A stretch of DNA of 64,000 nucleotides from Bordetella parapertussis (GCA_945890495.1 CAMDCO010000001.1:108003-172002), one strand, 5' to 3'. Positions 25,211 to 36,643 are shown, counted from the first letter of the stretch. Translations and numbers: made by a program. Notes: generated by a model not told the origin, from the letters alone.

Positions 25211-27208
25211 TCAAAAGTGTACGAACAAGGTCGCAAGCAAAGCCACGCCGACGATCATGGCAAAGGCATAGTGGTAGAGGTAGCCAGACTGGATCTGGCG
25301 AGTACGCGCCGCCACCCAACCCACCATGCGTGCAGAGCCGTTCACTACCCAGCCATCAATGACAGCGGCATCACCCCAACGCCAGAGGCGGCTCCCCACT
25401 AGACGAGCACCGCCCGCGAAGAACCAGTCGTTGAAACGATCGAAGCCGTATTTCTCTTCGAGGATGGTATAGATAAAACCGGCCCGATTACGGATCGCCT
25501 GCGGCAGGTCTGGGCGCACCAGATACAGATAGTAGGCCGTTCCGACACCCGCCACCGCCAGCCAGAATGGCAGCGTAGTCAGTGCGTGGATAGCCATCGC
25601 CATCGCCCCGTGGAACCCGTGAGTCAACTCCTTCATGGCCGGATGCAGTGCCGTATTGACATGGATGGCATGGCCAAACCAGTCGCCTGCCACCAGCGGG
25701 CCTATCGTCAGGTAACCGATCACGACCGATGGGATGGCCAGCAAGATTAGCGGCAGGGTGACCACCCACGGCGTCTCGTGCGGCGCATGATGGTGGCCGT
25801 GCGAATCGCCTCCTTCGTCGTGGCCGTGCTGGGCGTGGGCGTTGTGGAAACGCTCCTTGCCGTGGAAGACCATGAAATACATCCGGAAGGAATAGAAGGC
25901 CGTCACGAATACGCCCGCCGCCACCGCGAAATAGGCGAAACTGGAACCGGCCAGGTGCGAGGCGTGCACCGCCTCGATGATCGAGTCCTTGGAATAAAAG
26001 CCCGACAGGAAGGGCGTGCCAATCAAGGCCAACGAACCGATCAACGAGGTGATCCAGGTGATCGGAAGGTATTTGCGCAGGCCGCCCATTTTGCGGATGT
26101 CTTGCTCATGATGCATGGCCATGATGACCGAACCCGCCGCCAGGAACAGTAAGGCCTTGAAGAAGGCATGCGTCATCAGGTGGAAGATCGCCACCGAGTA
26201 GGCCGAGGCACCCAAGGCAACGGTCATATAACCCAACTGCGACAGGGTCGAATAGGCGATGACCCGCTTGATGTCGTTCTGGATCACGCCGAGGAAGCCC
26301 ATGAACAAGGCCGTAATGGCACCGATCACCATGACGAAGGACAGGGCCGTATCCGACAACTCAAACAACGGCGACATACGCGCCACCATGAAGATGCCGG
26401 CCGTCACCATGGTCGCGGCATGGATCAGGGCCGAGATCGGGGTCGGGCCTTCCATTGAGTCCGGCAGCCAAACATGGAGCGGGAACTGGGCTGATTTACC
26501 CATGGCACCAATGAACAGCAGGATGCAGATCACCGTCAGGACCGACCAGCTATGGCCAGGCCAGATCGTCATCATGTGGCCCTGCATGCCCATGGCGTTG
26601 TTAAACACCTGCTGATAATCCAGCGTACCGAAGTAGGCCAGCACCAAACCGATGCCCAGCAGGAAGCCAAAGTCGCCGACGCGGTTAACCAGGAAGGCCT
26701 TGAGGTTGGCGTAGATGGCCGTCTCGCGGGTGTACCAGAAGCCAATCAGGAGATAGGACACCAGGCCCACGGCCTCCCAGCCGAAGAACAACTGCAGGAA
26801 GTTGTTGGCCATCACCAACATCAACATGGAGAAGGTGAACAAGCTGATGTAACTAAAGAAGCGTTGGTAACCCGGGTCCTCGGCCATGTAGCCAACGGTG
26901 TAGATGTGCACCATTAACGACACAAAGGTCACCACCAGCATCATCAGCACGGTCAGACGGTCGATCAGGAAACCGATCTCCAGCCGCACATCGCCACTGG
27001 CCAGCCAGGTATAGACCGAGCCGTTGTAGGTATTGCCGGCTAACACATCCTGAAAGATCACCAGGGAACCCAAGAAGGCAATGGCCACACCGAGGATAGT
27101 GACCGTGTGCGCGCCGCGCCGTCCAATGGCTTTTCCGAACAGGCCCGCGACGATTGCGCCAACCAAAGGCGCCATGGGGACGAGCAGATAAAGGGTCTTC
27201 ATATCCAT
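25211..27208 (-). CDS. nuoL: NADH-quinone oxidoreductase subunit L
   Basis: Largest antiporter-like subunit, with the long amphipathic lateral helix near the C-terminus. Motifs include FFGWEAVGLVSYLLIGFWY near residue 145, FPLHVWLPDSMEGPTPISALIHAATMVTAG near 245 and YSTLSQLGYM near 320. A His-rich cytoplasmic loop (HAQHGHDEGGDSHGHHHAPHE, about residues 460-480) is a lineage-specific insertion. 665 aa. The start may be the second ATG (MKTLYLL) two codons in. Confidence 0.95.
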   Translation of the reverse strand: MDMKTLYLLVPMAPLVGAIVAGLFGKAIGRRGAHTVTILGVAIAFLGSLVIFQDVLAGNTYNGSVYTWLASGDVRLEIGFLIDRLTVLMMLVVTFVSLMVHIYTVGYMAEDPGYQRFFSYISLFTFSMLMLVMANNFLQLFFGWEAVGLVSYLLIGFWYTRETAIYANLKAFLVNRVGDFGFLLGIGLVLAYFGTLDYQQVFNNAMGMQGHMMTIWPGHSWSVLTVICILLFIGAMGKSAQFPLHVWLPDSMEGPTPISALIHAATMVTAGIFMVARMSPLFELSDTALSFVMVIGAITALFMGFLGVIQNDIKRVIAYSTLSQLGYMTVALGASAYSVAIFHLMTHAFFKALLFLAAGSVIMAMHHEQDIRKMGGLRKYLPITWITSLIGSLALIGTPFLSGFYSKDSIIEAVHASHLAGSSFAYFAVAAGVFVTAFYSFRMYFMVFHGKERFHNAHAQHGHDEGGDSHGHHHAPHETPWVVTLPLILLAIPSVVIGYLTIGPLVAGDWFGHAIHVNTALHPAMKELTHGFHGAMAMAIHALTTLPFWLAVAGVGTAYYLYLVRPDLPQAIRNRAGFIYTILEEKYGFDRFNDWFFAGGARLVGSRLWRWGDAAVIDGWVVNGSARMVGWVAARTRQIQSGYLYHYAFAMIVGVALLATLFVHF

Positions 27209-27212
27209 GACA

Positions 27213-27518
27213 TCAACCCTTCAAAGATCCAAGGTCATCGACATGGATGCTGCGCAGATTACGGAACAGTAACACCAGGATCGCCAAGCCAATGGCGGAC
27301 TCGGCGGCCGCCACCGTCAGGATGAAGAACACGAACACCTGCCCGGAAAGGTCGTTCAGATAATGCGAGAAGGCGACGAAGTTCATGTTGACCGCCAACA
27401 GCATCAGCTCGATGGTCATCAGGATGACCACGAGGTTTTTGCGGTTGAGAAACAGGCCCATGATGCTGATCGCAAAGAGCAGGGAACCCAAGATCAGATA
27501 GTGGTTTACGGTAATCAT
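27213..27518 (-). CDS. nuoK: NADH-quinone oxidoreductase subunit K
   Basis: Small three-helix membrane subunit with conserved buried glutamates in the proton path ([15 protein letters not shown] and [13 protein letters not shown]). The ATG at 27518 ([15 protein letters not shown]) gives 101 aa, the family size, and overlaps the nuoJ stop by 4 bp; the track's 135-aa version starts inside nuoJ. Ends 4 bp before nuoL. Confidence 0.95.
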   Translation of the reverse strand: MITVNHYLILGSLLFAISIMGLFLNRKNLVVILMTIELMLLAVNMNFVAFSHYLNDLSGQVFVFFILTVAAAESAIGLAILVLLFRNLRSIHVDDLGSLKG

Positions 27519-28132
27519 TCCTCGTCCTCCACGGGCGCACCGGGTTTCTGCGGTTTCAAGTTCACCATGCGCAGACGGTCGGCCTTCTTCACCACCACCT
27601 GGGTCGCCGGATCGCGCCACTTGAGGCCGGGGCGGCGACGCAAGGTCAACACAATGGCCGCCACAATGGCCACCAACAAGATCACCGCGGCAAGTTCAAA
27701 CGCGTAGGCATATTCGGTATACAGGACGCGGCCCAGGGCCTTCGTATTGCTGTAGTCGGCCGGTTTGGGTTCAGGCATCTTCAAGCCGAAGTTTTGCCCA
27801 CCCAGGACGATATACATCTCCAGTGCCATCAAGCCCGAGATCAATCCGGCCAGCGGCAGGTATTTGCGGAAATCAGCGCGCATCGTCTCGATATTGATGT
27901 CGAGCATCATGACCACGAAGAGGAACAACACCATGACCGCGCCGACATAGACCAACACCAGGGTAATGGCGAGGAACTCGGCCTCCAGCAAGACCCAGAG
28001 TCCGGCGGCCGTAAAGAAGGCCAAGACCAAGAACAAGGCGGCATGGACCGGATGACGCACGGTCACCACACGCAACCCGGCTAGAAGCAGGATGGCTGAA
28101 AGGAAGTAAAAGACAACGCTGGTAAATTCCAT
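27515..28132 (-). CDS. nuoJ: NADH-quinone oxidoreductase subunit J
   Basis: Five-helix membrane subunit of complex I. Recognised by [57 protein letters not shown] near the N-terminus, where [13 protein letters not shown] is the pi-bulge helix of TM3. 205 aa; the C-terminal cytoplasmic tail ([15 protein letters not shown]) is variable in the family. Order nuoI-nuoJ-nuoK is standard. Confidence 0.94.
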   Translation of the reverse strand: MEFTSVVFYFLSAILLLAGLRVVTVRHPVHAALFLVLAFFTAAGLWVLLEAEFLAITLVLVYVGAVMVLFLFVVMMLDINIETMRADFRKYLPLAGLISGLMALEMYIVLGGQNFGLKMPEPKPADYSNTKALGRVLYTEYAYAFELAAVILLVAIVAAIVLTLRRRPGLKWRDPATQVVVKKADRLRMVNLKPQKPGAPVEDEE

Positions 28133-28144
28133 CGTATTTATCCG

Positions 28145-28636
28145 TTAGCGATATTTGGCGTCTGCCGCCTTGTTGCGGGCAATCTCCGCCTCGTACTGAT
28201 CTCCCACCGCCAGCAACATGTCCTTGGTGTAATAGAGATCACCGCGCTTCTCACCGTGATAGGCAAAGATATGGGTCTCGACAATCGCATCGACCGGACA
28301 GGCCTCTTCGCAATAACCACAGAAGATGCACTTGGTCAGGTCGATGTCATAGCGCGTGGTGCGGCGCGAGCCGTCCTCGCGCTGCGCCGATTCAATCGTA
28401 ATGGCCAGGGCCGGGCAGGCCGTCTCGCACAGCTTGCAGGCGATACAACGCTCCTCGCCATTGGCATAACGACGCTGCGCATGCAGACCCCGGAAGCGCG
28501 GCGACATCGGCGTATGTTGCTCCGGATACATGATCGTGATCTTGCGCTCGAACAGATGCCGGCCCGTCACCGCCATCCCTTTCAGCAACTCCACGAGCAG
28601 GAAGGTCTTGAAGAACTGTTGAATCCACTTGAACAT
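28145..28636 (-). CDS. nuoI: NADH-quinone oxidoreductase subunit I (two 4Fe-4S)
   Basis: Carries clusters N6a and N6b that relay electrons to N2. The two ferredoxin motifs are [12 protein letters not shown] and [12 protein letters not shown]. The ATG at 28636 ([21 protein letters not shown]) gives 163 aa, the length seen in proteobacteria with the NuoI-TYKY form. The 201-aa track version starts in nuoH. Confidence 0.96.
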   Translation of the reverse strand: MFKWIQQFFKTFLLVELLKGMAVTGRHLFERKITIMYPEQHTPMSPRFRGLHAQRRYANGEERCIACKLCETACPALAITIESAQREDGSRRTTRYDIDLTKCIFCGYCEEACPVDAIVETHIFAYHGEKRGDLYYTKDMLLAVGDQYEAEIARNKAADAKYR

Positions 28637-28662
28637 CGTGTGTCGTCCTTGTCCTTGGCGGT

Positions 28663-29679
28663 TCAATGGAAGAATCGGCCGAGTGAGGTCTGCATCGCGG
28701 CAGCCATCACCAGAAGCCAGACCAGGGTCACCGGGATCAGCACCTTCCAACCCAGACGCATGATCTGGTCATAGCGATAACGCGGGAAGGTGGCGCGAAA
28801 CCAGAGGAACAGGAACAGGATGAAGCTGGTCTTGGCCAGCAGCCAGACGAGGCTATCGGGCAGGAAGGGAACCGGTGACAGCCAGCCGCCCAAGAACATC
28901 AGCGCCGTCATCGCCGAGACCAGGATCATGTTGGCATATTCAGCCAAGAAGAACACCGCGAAGGCCATGCCCGAGTAGTCGACATGGAAACCGGCCACGA
29001 TCTCAGACTCGCCCTCGGCCACATCGAAGGGCGAGCGGTTGGTCTCGGCCAAGATGGCAATCAGATAGACCATGAACATCGGGAACAGCGGAAGGAAATA
29101 CCAGTGCCAGAAGCCGCCCGCTTGCGCGCGGACGATATCGCCCAGATTCAGGCTCTGCGCCGCCATCAGCACGCCCACTAAGGCGAAGCCCATGGCGATC
29201 TCGTAGGACACAATCTGCGCCGCCGAACGCATGGCACCCAGGAAGGCGTATTTCGAGTTGGAGGCCCAACCCGCCAAGATCACGCCGTACACGCCCATCG
29301 AGGTAATCGCCATCACATAGAGCAGGCTGGCATCGAGATCGGCCAAAACCAGCGTATCGCCGAACGGGATCACCGCCCAAGCGGCTAAGGCGGGGGCCAG
29401 CGCCAGCACCGGGGCGAGGAGGAACACCCCCTTGCTAGCCCCGGTCGGAATAATAATTTCCTTGAACATCAGCTTCAGGGCATCGGCGATCGGTTGCAAC
29501 CAGCCTTTTGGGCCGACCCGGTTGGGGCCGATCCGAACCTGCATGTAACCAATAATCTTGCGCTCGGCATAGGTCAGGTAGGCCACACCGATCAACAACG
29601 GCAAAACGATGGCCATGATCTTGACCAAGGTCCAGATCGGCAGCCAGGCCGGTCCCAGGAGGTTTTGAATCTGATCCAT
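28663..29679 (-). CDS. nuoH: NADH-quinone oxidoreductase subunit H
   Basis: Eight-helix subunit that forms much of the quinone-binding channel at the membrane interface. Conserved segments are [62 protein letters not shown] and [18 protein letters not shown]. Two adjacent ATGs (29682 and 29679) overlap the nuoG stop; the second has better spacing from GGAGG and gives 339 aa. Confidence 0.95.
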   Translation of the reverse strand: MDQIQNLLGPAWLPIWTLVKIMAIVLPLLIGVAYLTYAERKIIGYMQVRIGPNRVGPKGWLQPIADALKLMFKEIIIPTGASKGVFLLAPVLALAPALAAWAVIPFGDTLVLADLDASLLYVMAITSMGVYGVILAGWASNSKYAFLGAMRSAAQIVSYEIAMGFALVGVLMAAQSLNLGDIVRAQAGGFWHWYFLPLFPMFMVYLIAILAETNRSPFDVAEGESEIVAGFHVDYSGMAFAVFFLAEYANMILVSAMTALMFLGGWLSPVPFLPDSLVWLLAKTSFILFLFLWFRATFPRYRYDQIMRLGWKVLIPVTLVWLLVMAAAMQTSLGRFFH

Positions 29680-31922
29680 CATGCCTCCACCTCTAGCACG
29701 CCCATGCGCGCACCGAGCGATACGGTATGCCGGTGTCCCGCGGCGATACGCAGCACACCCTCGGCCACACAATCATCCTGCCGGACGGCCAATTCAACGG
29801 CCAAACCCGCTTGACGCACGCGAAGGGGGGTCTTGCCACCCAAGCGTGCCAACATGGCGGCGTTTGCCGTGGCCACTGGCGCCACTCCAGCGGCTGTAGC
29901 CTGTAGCGCCGTTGCCCGACGCGTCACGGCATCGACAGCGTAGATCGGCGTTTCTGCCAGCCATTCGATTTCACCCACGACGGCCGCTGCCTGACCCACC
30001 GCCGGCGCGGCGTTATTCAAACCCGTCGCCCAGCCTTCCGGCAGGGCCTCAGCGCGCACCGCCGCGGCCGTGTCAAAATCGAAGCCGGCCAGACCGAATT
30101 GATTACCCAAAACGCGCAGCACCTTCCAGGCCGGACGAGCCTCGCCTTGGCAAGGCGTCGCCGCGTTAAAGGTTTGCAGGCGACCTTCCATGTTGACGAG
30201 TCCGCCCTCGTTCTCGGCCCACGGCGCGATCGGCAACAGCACGGTGGCGTACTCCGGTGCGCGGCCCTTGAAGGCCGTCAGCACCACCACACATTCGGCC
30301 GCCGCCAAGGCCTGCATGGCCGCTGCGCCATCGGCGCAATCGAGCTCAGGCTCCAGGCCGAGCAGCACATAGCCCTTACGTTGCGCCGCAAAAACATCCC
30401 CAGACTGGGCGTTGACCAAAGCCGCCCCAACGCTGTTGGCACCGACCGGCAAGAAACCCAGGGTCGCGCCGCAGGCCGAGGCAATGGCGGCGGCCTTGGC
30501 GTGCAAGGCATCTGCCTGCGGATGGGCCTGCGCTACGGCACCCAGCAGGACAGCCTTGTTTGCTCCCGATTTGAGACTCGCGGCGATGGCCTGAGCCTCG
30601 GCAGAGACCGGAGCGCCATTCAGCGCCTGTTCAATTTCGCCCAGCAACGCCAACCACTGTGACGGTGCGGCAATGGCGGCGTTGGCCACCGTGCAATTCT
30701 GTGCGTCGTTGGCGGCATGCAGAACCGATAACGCTGCACCGGCCTTCACCGCGGCGCGAATGCGTGCCGCCAACAGAGGCTGCTCGCTCCGCAGGGTGCT
30801 GCCAATCAACAGGATCCGATCGAGGTGATTCACCTCGGCCACCGGCATCCCCAGCCAACGCGCCTGGCCACGAGCCGCACCGCGTTCCAGCGGGTGCGCT
30901 TCAATCTGGCTCGAACCCAAGGAACGCGCCCATTTTTGCAGCAGGTGCAATTCTTCGACGGTCGAGCCCGACGCGGCAACAAAGCCCAAGGCATCGCCCC
31001 CATGCGTCTCTTTCAGCACCCGCAACGCGCCTGCCGCCTGCGCCAGCGCAGTCTGCCAATCGACCTCAATCCAGCGGCCGCCGTCCTTGACCATGGGTCG
31101 GGTCAGACGATCCTCGGCGTAAAGCCCCTGATAGGAAAAACGGTCGCGGTCGGACAGCCAACATTCATTGATCGCCGCATTGTCTGCCGGCAGGACGCGC
31201 ATCACGCGGCCATTCTTGACCTGCACGGTGAGGTTGGAACCCAGACTATCATGCGGACTAACGCCCAAACGCCGGCCCAACTCCCAGCCACGGGCACTGT
31301 AGCGGAACGGTTTGGAGGTCAACGCGCCGACCGGGCAGAGGTCGATGACATTACCGGACAGTTCGCTGTTGACCTGAGTTTCCAGGAAAGGCATCACCTC
31401 GACATGCTCGCCCCGACCGGGCATGCCCAGTTCCATCTGGCCCGCAATCTCCTGCCCGAAACGAATACAACGGCTGCAATGGATGCAGCGGGTCATGTCA
31501 GTGGCAACCAACGGCCCCAAATCCTTCTCGGACACGACGCGTTTCGCTTCGCCATAACGGCTCTCGACGCCGCCATAGCCCACCGCGACATCCTGCAACT
31601 GACACTCACCACCTTGGTCGCAGATCGGGCAATCGAGCGGATGGTTGATCAGCAGGAACTCCATCACGCCCTTTTGTGCGTCGATGGCGTATTGCGAACG
31701 GGTCTTGACCTTCATGCCGTCGGCGACGGGGGTCGCACACGCGGGCAAGGGCTTGGGCGCCTTCTCGACCTCAACCAGACACATGCGACAGGAGGCGGCA
31801 ATCGACAGCTTCTTGTGATAACAAAAGTGCGGGATGTAGATGCCCAACTGCTGCGCGGCCTCAATCAGCGAGGTGCCGGCCGGAACTTCAATCTCTTTGT
31901 TGTCAATCGTAACTAGCGGCAT
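29679..31922 (-). CDS. nuoG: NADH-quinone oxidoreductase subunit G
   Basis: Largest peripheral-arm Fe-S subunit. The N-terminal [2Fe-2S] domain ([30 protein letters not shown]), the His-liganded N5 cluster ([18 protein letters not shown]) and the 4Fe-4S motifs ([26 protein letters not shown]) are all present, followed by a molybdopterin-oxidoreductase-like domain from about residue 220. 747 aa, within the usual range for the proteobacterial short form. Confidence 0.95.
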   Translation of the reverse strand: MPLVTIDNKEIEVPAGTSLIEAAQQLGIYIPHFCYHKKLSIAASCRMCLVEVEKAPKPLPACATPVADGMKVKTRSQYAIDAQKGVMEFLLINHPLDCPICDQGGECQLQDVAVGYGGVESRYGEAKRVVSEKDLGPLVATDMTRCIHCSRCIRFGQEIAGQMELGMPGRGEHVEVMPFLETQVNSELSGNVIDLCPVGALTSKPFRYSARGWELGRRLGVSPHDSLGSNLTVQVKNGRVMRVLPADNAAINECWLSDRDRFSYQGLYAEDRLTRPMVKDGGRWIEVDWQTALAQAAGALRVLKETHGGDALGFVAASGSTVEELHLLQKWARSLGSSQIEAHPLERGAARGQARWLGMPVAEVNHLDRILLIGSTLRSEQPLLAARIRAAVKAGAALSVLHAANDAQNCTVANAAIAAPSQWLALLGEIEQALNGAPVSAEAQAIAASLKSGANKAVLLGAVAQAHPQADALHAKAAAIASACGATLGFLPVGANSVGAALVNAQSGDVFAAQRKGYVLLGLEPELDCADGAAAMQALAAAECVVVLTAFKGRAPEYATVLLPIAPWAENEGGLVNMEGRLQTFNAATPCQGEARPAWKVLRVLGNQFGLAGFDFDTAAAVRAEALPEGWATGLNNAAPAVGQAAAVVGEIEWLAETPIYAVDAVTRRATALQATAAGVAPVATANAAMLARLGGKTPLRVRQAGLAVELAVRQDDCVAEGVLRIAAGHRHTVSLGARMGVLEVEA

Positions 31923-31923
31923 C

Positions 31924-33210
31924 TCAGGCTCCGACCATGCAGCGTTTGTGTTCGATGTGATATTCGAACTCGTTGCGGAAATGCTTGAGGAAACTATGCA
32001 CCGGGCCCACCGCCGCGTCGCCCAGCGCGCAGATAGTGCGACCCGAAATATTGGTGCCCACGCTCATTAGCAGGTCGAGGTCTTCCGGACGGCCTTCGCC
32101 ATGCTCGATGCGGTGGATAACGCGGTACATCCAGCCGGTGCCCTCGCGGCAGGGCGTACACTGACCGCAGGATTCCTCGAAGTAGAAATAGGCCAGCCGC
32201 TCCAGTGCCTTGACCATGCACACGGTGTCGTCCATGACAATGACCGAACCGGCCCCCAGATACGAGCCCGCCTTGGCGATGCTGTCGTAATCCATGGTCA
32301 GCTCCATCATCAGGGCACCCGGCAACACCGGCACGGACGAGCCGCCCGGAATGACCGCCTTCAATTCACGACCGCCCTTCACGCCCCCCGCCATCGCCAG
32401 CAATTCCGGGAACGGCGTACCCATCGGCACCTCATAGTTGCCGGGCCGCTCAACATGACCGGAAAGCGAGAACATCTTGGCGCCGCCGTTGTTGGGCTTG
32501 CCCAACTCCAAAAAGGCTTGGCCGCCGTGACGCATGATCCAAGGGATGGACGCCAAGGTTTCGGTGTTGTTGATCGTGGTCGGCTTGCCGTACAGACCGT
32601 AGCTGGCCGGGAACGGCGGCTTGAAGCGCGGCTGCCCCTTCTTGCCTTCCATCGACTCCAGCAATGCCGTTTCTTCGCCACACACATAGGCGCCGTAGCC
32701 GTGGTGGGCATGGAGATCAAAATTCCAGCCCGAGCCTAAAATATCCTTACCTAGGAAACCGGCGGCACGCGCCTCATCCAAGGCCTTTTCCCATGACAGG
32801 TATTGCTCGAAGATCTCGCCGTGGATGTAGTTGTAACCCACCCGCGCACCCAGCGTGTAGCCGGCGATGATCATGCCTTCGATCAGTTGATGCGGATTGA
32901 AACGGAGGATGTCACGGTCCTTGAAGGTGCCCGGCTCGCCCTCGTCGCTGTTGCAGATGATGTATTTGTCACCGTCATAATTGCGCGGCATGAAGGACCA
33001 CTTCAGGCCCGTCGGGAAACCCGCGCCGCCACGACCCCGCAAGGCCGAAATCTTGACCTGTTCGATGATGGCATCCGCCGGCGTCTTTTCAGCGAGGATC
33101 TTTTTCAGCGCCTCATAGCCGCCATGAGCCGTGTAAGTGGCCAGTGACGCGGGATTATCGTAATCCTGCGTCCAAGTGCACACCTTGTGACTGGGGGCTT
33201 TCAGAGTCAT
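31924..33210 (-). CDS. nuoF: NADH-quinone oxidoreductase subunit F (NADH/FMN site)
   Basis: NADH-oxidising subunit with FMN and cluster N3. The nucleotide/FMN segment is [21 protein letters not shown] near residue 55, [16 protein letters not shown] near 90, and the 4Fe-4S ligands are in [16 protein letters not shown] with a further Cys in [11 protein letters not shown]. 428 aa. The ATG overlaps the nuoE stop by 4 bp. Confidence 0.97.
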   Translation of the reverse strand: MTLKAPSHKVCTWTQDYDNPASLATYTAHGGYEALKKILAEKTPADAIIEQVKISALRGRGGAGFPTGLKWSFMPRNYDGDKYIICNSDEGEPGTFKDRDILRFNPHQLIEGMIIAGYTLGARVGYNYIHGEIFEQYLSWEKALDEARAAGFLGKDILGSGWNFDLHAHHGYGAYVCGEETALLESMEGKKGQPRFKPPFPASYGLYGKPTTINNTETLASIPWIMRHGGQAFLELGKPNNGGAKMFSLSGHVERPGNYEVPMGTPFPELLAMAGGVKGGRELKAVIPGGSSVPVLPGALMMELTMDYDSIAKAGSYLGAGSVIVMDDTVCMVKALERLAYFYFEESCGQCTPCREGTGWMYRVIHRIEHGEGRPEDLDLLMSVGTNISGRTICALGDAAVGPVHSFLKHFRNEFEYHIEHKRCMVGA

Positions 33211-33680
33211 TTCAGCCCCTCAATAAAGGCATCCACATTGTCCGGTGTCAGGCGCGTATGCAGCGTGTGGTTGTTGTGCAAACAGACCGGCCCATCGCCA
33301 CAAGCGCCAAAGCATTCGCCCTCTTTCAGGGTGAAGCGGCCATCCACCGTGGTCTCGCCAAAGCCGATGCCGAGCCGGGCCTGAATCTTTTCAACCACGC
33401 CCACGACACCCTGCAACTGACAGGAGATATTGGTACACACCGTCAGCTTATGAGTCCCCACCGGCTTCAGGTTATACATGTTGTAGAACGAGGCCACCTC
33501 ATAGACGGCGATGGTCGGCATGGACAAATAGCTCGCCACGAACGCGATCGTCTCAGGGGCCAGCCAGCCTTTCTCCAACTGGGCAATGCGCAGCGCGCTC
33601 ATCACCGCTGACTGCTTTTGGTCGGCCGAATATTTGGCGATCTCACGATCAATCTGGGTCAGGGATTCATTCGTCAACAT
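33207..33680 (-). CDS. nuoE: NADH-quinone oxidoreductase subunit E ([2Fe-2S])
   Basis: Thioredoxin-fold [2Fe-2S] subunit pairing with NuoF. The ligands are CTNISC and [11 protein letters not shown]. The ATG at 33680 ([11 protein letters not shown]) is preferred over the TTG at 33692 used by the track because GGAT lies 7 nt upstream; this gives 157 aa. Directly follows nuoD. Confidence 0.95.
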   Translation of the reverse strand: MLTNESLTQIDREIAKYSADQKQSAVMSALRIAQLEKGWLAPETIAFVASYLSMPTIAVYEVASFYNMYNLKPVGTHKLTVCTNISCQLQGVVGVVEKIQARLGIGFGETTVDGRFTLKEGECFGACGDGPVCLHNNHTLHTRLTPDNVDAFIEGLK

Positions 33681-33692
33681 GGTGTCATCCAA

Positions 33693-34955
33693 TCAGCGGT
33701 CGATCTCGCCGAACACGATATCCATCGTGCCGATAATGGCGACCGCATCGGCCAGCATATGCCCACTCGCCATCTCACTCATGGCCTGCAAGTGGGCAAA
33801 ACCCGGCGCGCGTATCTTCATGCGGTAAGGCTTGTTGGCGCCGTCGGACACCATGTAAATACCGAACTCGCCCTTAGGATGCTCGATCGCGGCATAGGCC
33901 TCGCCCTCGGGCACGAACATGCCCTCGGTGAAGAGTTTGAAATGGTGAATCAGGGCTTCCATGTTGCTCTTCATGGATTCGCGCAGGGGCGGGCCAATCT
34001 TGGCGTTGTCGGTCATCACCGGGCCGGGGTTGGTGCGTAGCCAAGCCACGCATTGCGCGATGATGCGATTCGACTGGCGCATCTCTTCCATGCGTACCAG
34101 ATAACGATCATACGAGTCGCCCGTACGGCCGACCGGGATCTCGAAATCCATGCGGTCATAGACCTCGTAGGGCTGCGTCTTGCGCAGATCCCATGCCACG
34201 CCAGAACCGCGAATCATCGGCCCGGTAAAGCCCAGCGCCTTGGCACGATCAGGATCAACCACGCCGATACCGACCAAGCGCTGCTTCCAGATGCGGTTGT
34301 CGGTGAGCAGGGTTTCGTAATCGTCGCAATAACCGGGGAATCGGCGGGTGAAATCTTCGATGAAGTCGAGCAGCGAACCCTGACGGTTCTCGTTCAGGCG
34401 CTTCGCCTTAGCCGCACTGCGGTTCACCGTGTCGTACTGCGGCATGCTGTCGGGCAGGTCGCGATACACGCCGCCGGGACGGTAATAGGCCGCATGCAGG
34501 CGCGCACCCGTAACCGCCTCATAGATGTCCATCAGGTCTTCCCGCTCGCGGAAGGCATACAGGAACATCGTCATCGCGCCCACATCCAGCGCGTGCGCAC
34601 CGATCCACAGCAGGTGGTTGAGGATGCGGGTGATCTCGTCAAACATGACGCGGATGTACTGCGCCCGCAGCGGCACCTCGACGCCCAGCAACTTTTCGGT
34701 CGCCAACACATAGGCATGTTCGTTGCACATCATCGACACATAGTCGAGGCGATCCATGTACGGCATCGCCTGTACGAAGGTCTTGTGCTCGGCCAGCTTC
34801 TCGGTACCACGATGCAGTAAGCCGATATGCGGATCCGCGCGCTCAATCACCTCGCCGTCCATCTCCAGCACCAGACGCAACACACCGTGTGCGGCCGGGT
34901 GCTGCGGGCCAAAATTCAATGTGTAATTGCGGATCTCAGACACGACCGGCTCCAT
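33693..34955 (-). CDS. nuoD: NADH-quinone oxidoreductase subunit D (49-kDa)
   Basis: Forms the quinone site together with NuoB. Has [22 protein letters not shown] at the N-terminus with the quinone-site His, and the C-terminal [13 protein letters not shown] and DIVFGEIDR typical of the family. 420 aa, separate from NuoC, so it is the unfused arrangement. Overlaps nuoC by 20 bp. Confidence 0.97.
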   Translation of the reverse strand: MEPVVSEIRNYTLNFGPQHPAAHGVLRLVLEMDGEVIERADPHIGLLHRGTEKLAEHKTFVQAMPYMDRLDYVSMMCNEHAYVLATEKLLGVEVPLRAQYIRVMFDEITRILNHLLWIGAHALDVGAMTMFLYAFREREDLMDIYEAVTGARLHAAYYRPGGVYRDLPDSMPQYDTVNRSAAKAKRLNENRQGSLLDFIEDFTRRFPGYCDDYETLLTDNRIWKQRLVGIGVVDPDRAKALGFTGPMIRGSGVAWDLRKTQPYEVYDRMDFEIPVGRTGDSYDRYLVRMEEMRQSNRIIAQCVAWLRTNPGPVMTDNAKIGPPLRESMKSNMEALIHHFKLFTEGMFVPEGEAYAAIEHPKGEFGIYMVSDGANKPYRMKIRAPGFAHLQAMSEMASGHMLADAVAIIGTMDIVFGEIDR

Positions 34956-35550
34956 AACTCTCGTCTCGGACGATACGCGGTGTTACCTCACGCGGCTCGA
35001 TACTGACCGGCTGATAAATGACACGCCGCTGCTCCGGGTCGTAACGCATCTCGACATGCCCAGAGAGCGGGAAATCCTTGCGGAAGGGGTGACCGATAAA
35101 ACCGTAATCCGTGAGGATGCGGCGCATATCGGGATGGCCCTCAAATACGATGCCGAACAGGTCAAAACACTCGCGCTCGAACCAATTGGCGGTCGGCCAG
35201 AGGGTGTGAACAGAGGGCACCACCGGCAGGACATCATCCGGGGCAAAGACCCGCACCCGCACCCGCTGGTTGCGGCGCACCGACAGCAAATGGATGACGG
35301 CCGCAAAGCGCGGGCCGTCCTTGAAACGACTCTCGCCGCCATCCCGGTAATCCAGATAATCAATGCCGCACAGGTCAATCAAGGTATCAAAACGCAACTC
35401 GGGGGCATCACGCAGTTGAACGGCCGCCTCCATCAGATTGGCCGCGCCCACCTCTAGGGTGACCTCATCCAGCGCCACCGTGAGATTAGCGATCAGATCA
35501 CCCAGCGACTCTTGCAGGCGTTCGGCGAGGGCTTCAGCAGTCAGGGGCAT
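34936..35550 (-). CDS. nuoC: NADH-quinone oxidoreductase subunit C (30-kDa)
   Basis: Peripheral-arm structural subunit. Signature near residues 115-145: [45 protein letters not shown] in close form (here [12 protein letters not shown]...), characteristic of the 30-kDa family. 204 aa, with a C-terminal tail to [19 protein letters not shown]. Lies 14 bp after nuoB. Confidence 0.96.
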   Translation of the reverse strand: MPLTAEALAERLQESLGDLIANLTVALDEVTLEVGAANLMEAAVQLRDAPELRFDTLIDLCGIDYLDYRDGGESRFKDGPRFAAVIHLLSVRRNQRVRVRVFAPDDVLPVVPSVHTLWPTANWFERECFDLFGIVFEGHPDMRRILTDYGFIGHPFRKDFPLSGHVEMRYDPEQRRVIYQPVSIEPREVTPRIVRDESYGAGRV

Positions 35551-35564
35551 GAGAGTTCGTCCGA

Positions 35565-36041
35565 TCAGCGAGCGATAGTTTGAGTGCGACGGATCTTGTT
35601 CTGCAACTGCAGGATGCCGTAGATCAAGGCCTCGGCGGTCGGCGGGCAGCCGGGGACATAAATATCCACGGGCACCACCCGGTCACATCCGCGCACGACC
35701 GCATAGGAATAGTGGTAATAGCCACCGCCATTGGCGCAGGACCCCATGGAGATCACCCACTTGGGGTCCGGCATCTGGTCGTACACCTTGCGCAACGCCG
35801 GGGCCATCTTGTTGGTCAGCGTACCCGCGACGATCATCACATCCGACTGACGCGGACTGGGGCGGAACACCACACCAAAGCGGTCAAGATCGTAACGCGA
35901 GGCGCCCGCCTGCATCATCTCCACCGCACAGCAGGCCAAACCGAAGGTCATCGGCCACAAGGAACCATTCTTGGCCCAGTTGATGACGCTATCCGCCGTG
36001 GTGGTTACAAAACCCTTTTCGAGAATGCCTTCAATACCCAC
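35565..36041 (-). CDS. nuoB: NADH-quinone oxidoreductase subunit B (cluster N2)
   Basis: Carries the terminal 4Fe-4S cluster N2, ligated by the tandem cysteines in [10 protein letters not shown] plus those in GSCANGGG and [11 protein letters not shown]. Start is GTG at 36041 ([22 protein letters not shown]), supported by alignment with the family rather than by a well-spaced ribosome site. 158 aa. Begins 6 bp after nuoA. Confidence 0.96.
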   Translation of the reverse strand: MGIEGILEKGFVTTTADSVINWAKNGSLWPMTFGLACCAVEMMQAGASRYDLDRFGVVFRPSPRQSDVMIVAGTLTNKMAPALRKVYDQMPDPKWVISMGSCANGGGYYHYSYAVVRGCDRVVPVDIYVPGCPPTAEALIYGILQLQNKIRRTQTIAR

Positions 36042-36047
36042 CCTGAA

Positions 36048-36404
36048 TCACTCCCACTCAAGCGCGCCTCGCATCCACTCGTAGGCGAAGCCGACAATCA
36101 GGATGGAGAGAAACACGACCATGGACCAAAAACCAAAGACACCGATCTCTTCCAGGACGATCGCCCAAGGAAAGAGGAAGGCAATCTCCAGATCAAACAG
36201 GATGAAGAGGATGGCGACGAGGTAGTAACGCACATCGAACTTCATGCGCGCATCTTCGAAGGCCTCAAAACCGCACTCGTAGGCGGATAGCTTTTCGGGA
36301 TCGGGGTGATGCGGAGAAAGCACCCATCCGATGGCGATTGGACCGATGCCAACGGCTAGGCCAACCAAAACAAACATCAGCACCGGAAAGTAGTTTTCCA
36401 ACAT
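36048..36404 (-). CDS. nuoA: NADH-quinone oxidoreductase subunit A
   Basis: Three-helix membrane subunit. Conserved [44 protein letters not shown] contains the quinone-site loop with its cysteine. 118 aa. First gene of the fourteen-gene nuo operon (A to N in order with no insertions); a strong promoter lies upstream. Confidence 0.97.
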   Translation of the reverse strand: MLENYFPVLMFVLVGLAVGIGPIAIGWVLSPHHPDPEKLSAYECGFEAFEDARMKFDVRYYLVAILFILFDLEIAFLFPWAIVLEEIGVFGFWSMVVFLSILIVGFAYEWMRGALEWE

Positions 36405-36429
36405 GGCTCTCTGTGTATCTCGCTTTAAG

Positions 36430-36472
36430 ATTCCGTGATCGGAATTCTATGTTGATGCACAACCCGGGTCAA
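36430..36472 (-). promoter_or_regulatory. nuo operon promoter with overlapping inverted repeat
   Basis: Minus strand: -35 TTGACC (36467-36472), 17-bp spacer, -10 TAGAAT (36444-36449). A perfect dyad ATTCCG-N4-CGGAAT (36430-36445) begins in the -10 and covers the start-site region, the position expected of a repressor operator. The binding protein is unknown. Confidence 0.7.
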
Positions 36473-36520
36473 ATGACCAAATGATGACAAACAAAGCCAA
36501 ATATCTTGTAAATCAATCAA

Positions 36521-36534
36521 CTGCCCATGGGCAG
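36521..36534 (-). terminator. Perfect palindrome downstream of tRNA-Leu, possible terminator
   Basis: CTGCCCATGGGCAG is a 14-bp perfect palindrome 25 bp after the tRNA 3' end, followed on the minus strand by TTGATTGATTT. It could form a short hairpin ending the tpiA-secG-leuU transcript, though the stem is short and the T-run is interrupted; a dimeric protein-binding site is an alternative. Confidence 0.4.
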
Positions 36535-36558
36535 TGATGTGTTCATTAAAAAATTCGA

Positions 36559-36643
36559 TGGTGCCGACGGCGAGACTCGAACTCGCAAGACCTAAGTCAC
36601 TACCCCCTCAAGATAGCGTGTCTACCAATTTCACCACGTCGGC
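36559..36643 (-). tRNA. leuU: tRNA-Leu(GAG)
   Basis: The minus strand reads GCCGACG...CGTCGGC-A-CCA, with a 7-bp acceptor stem, an encoded CCA, a long type II variable arm (TGACTTAGGTC) and T-arm GCGAGTTCGAGTCTCGC. The anticodon stem CTATC/GGTAG encloses loop TTGAGGG, giving anticodon GAG. It lies just after secG, as leuU does in Escherichia coli. Confidence 0.97.

Noticed and set aside
30825-31916. 363-aa plus-strand ORF inside nuoG
   Set aside because: Antisense shadow; nuoG has all Fe-S motifs on the other strand.
33693-35550. Fused nuoCD
   Set aside because: nuoC has its own stop and nuoD its own ATG with a 20-bp overlap in a different frame, so they are separate genes.
36521-36534. CTGCCCATGGGCAG as a restriction-modification or integration site
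   Set aside because: No integrase, direct repeats or tRNA duplication nearby; it is listed only as a possible terminator.
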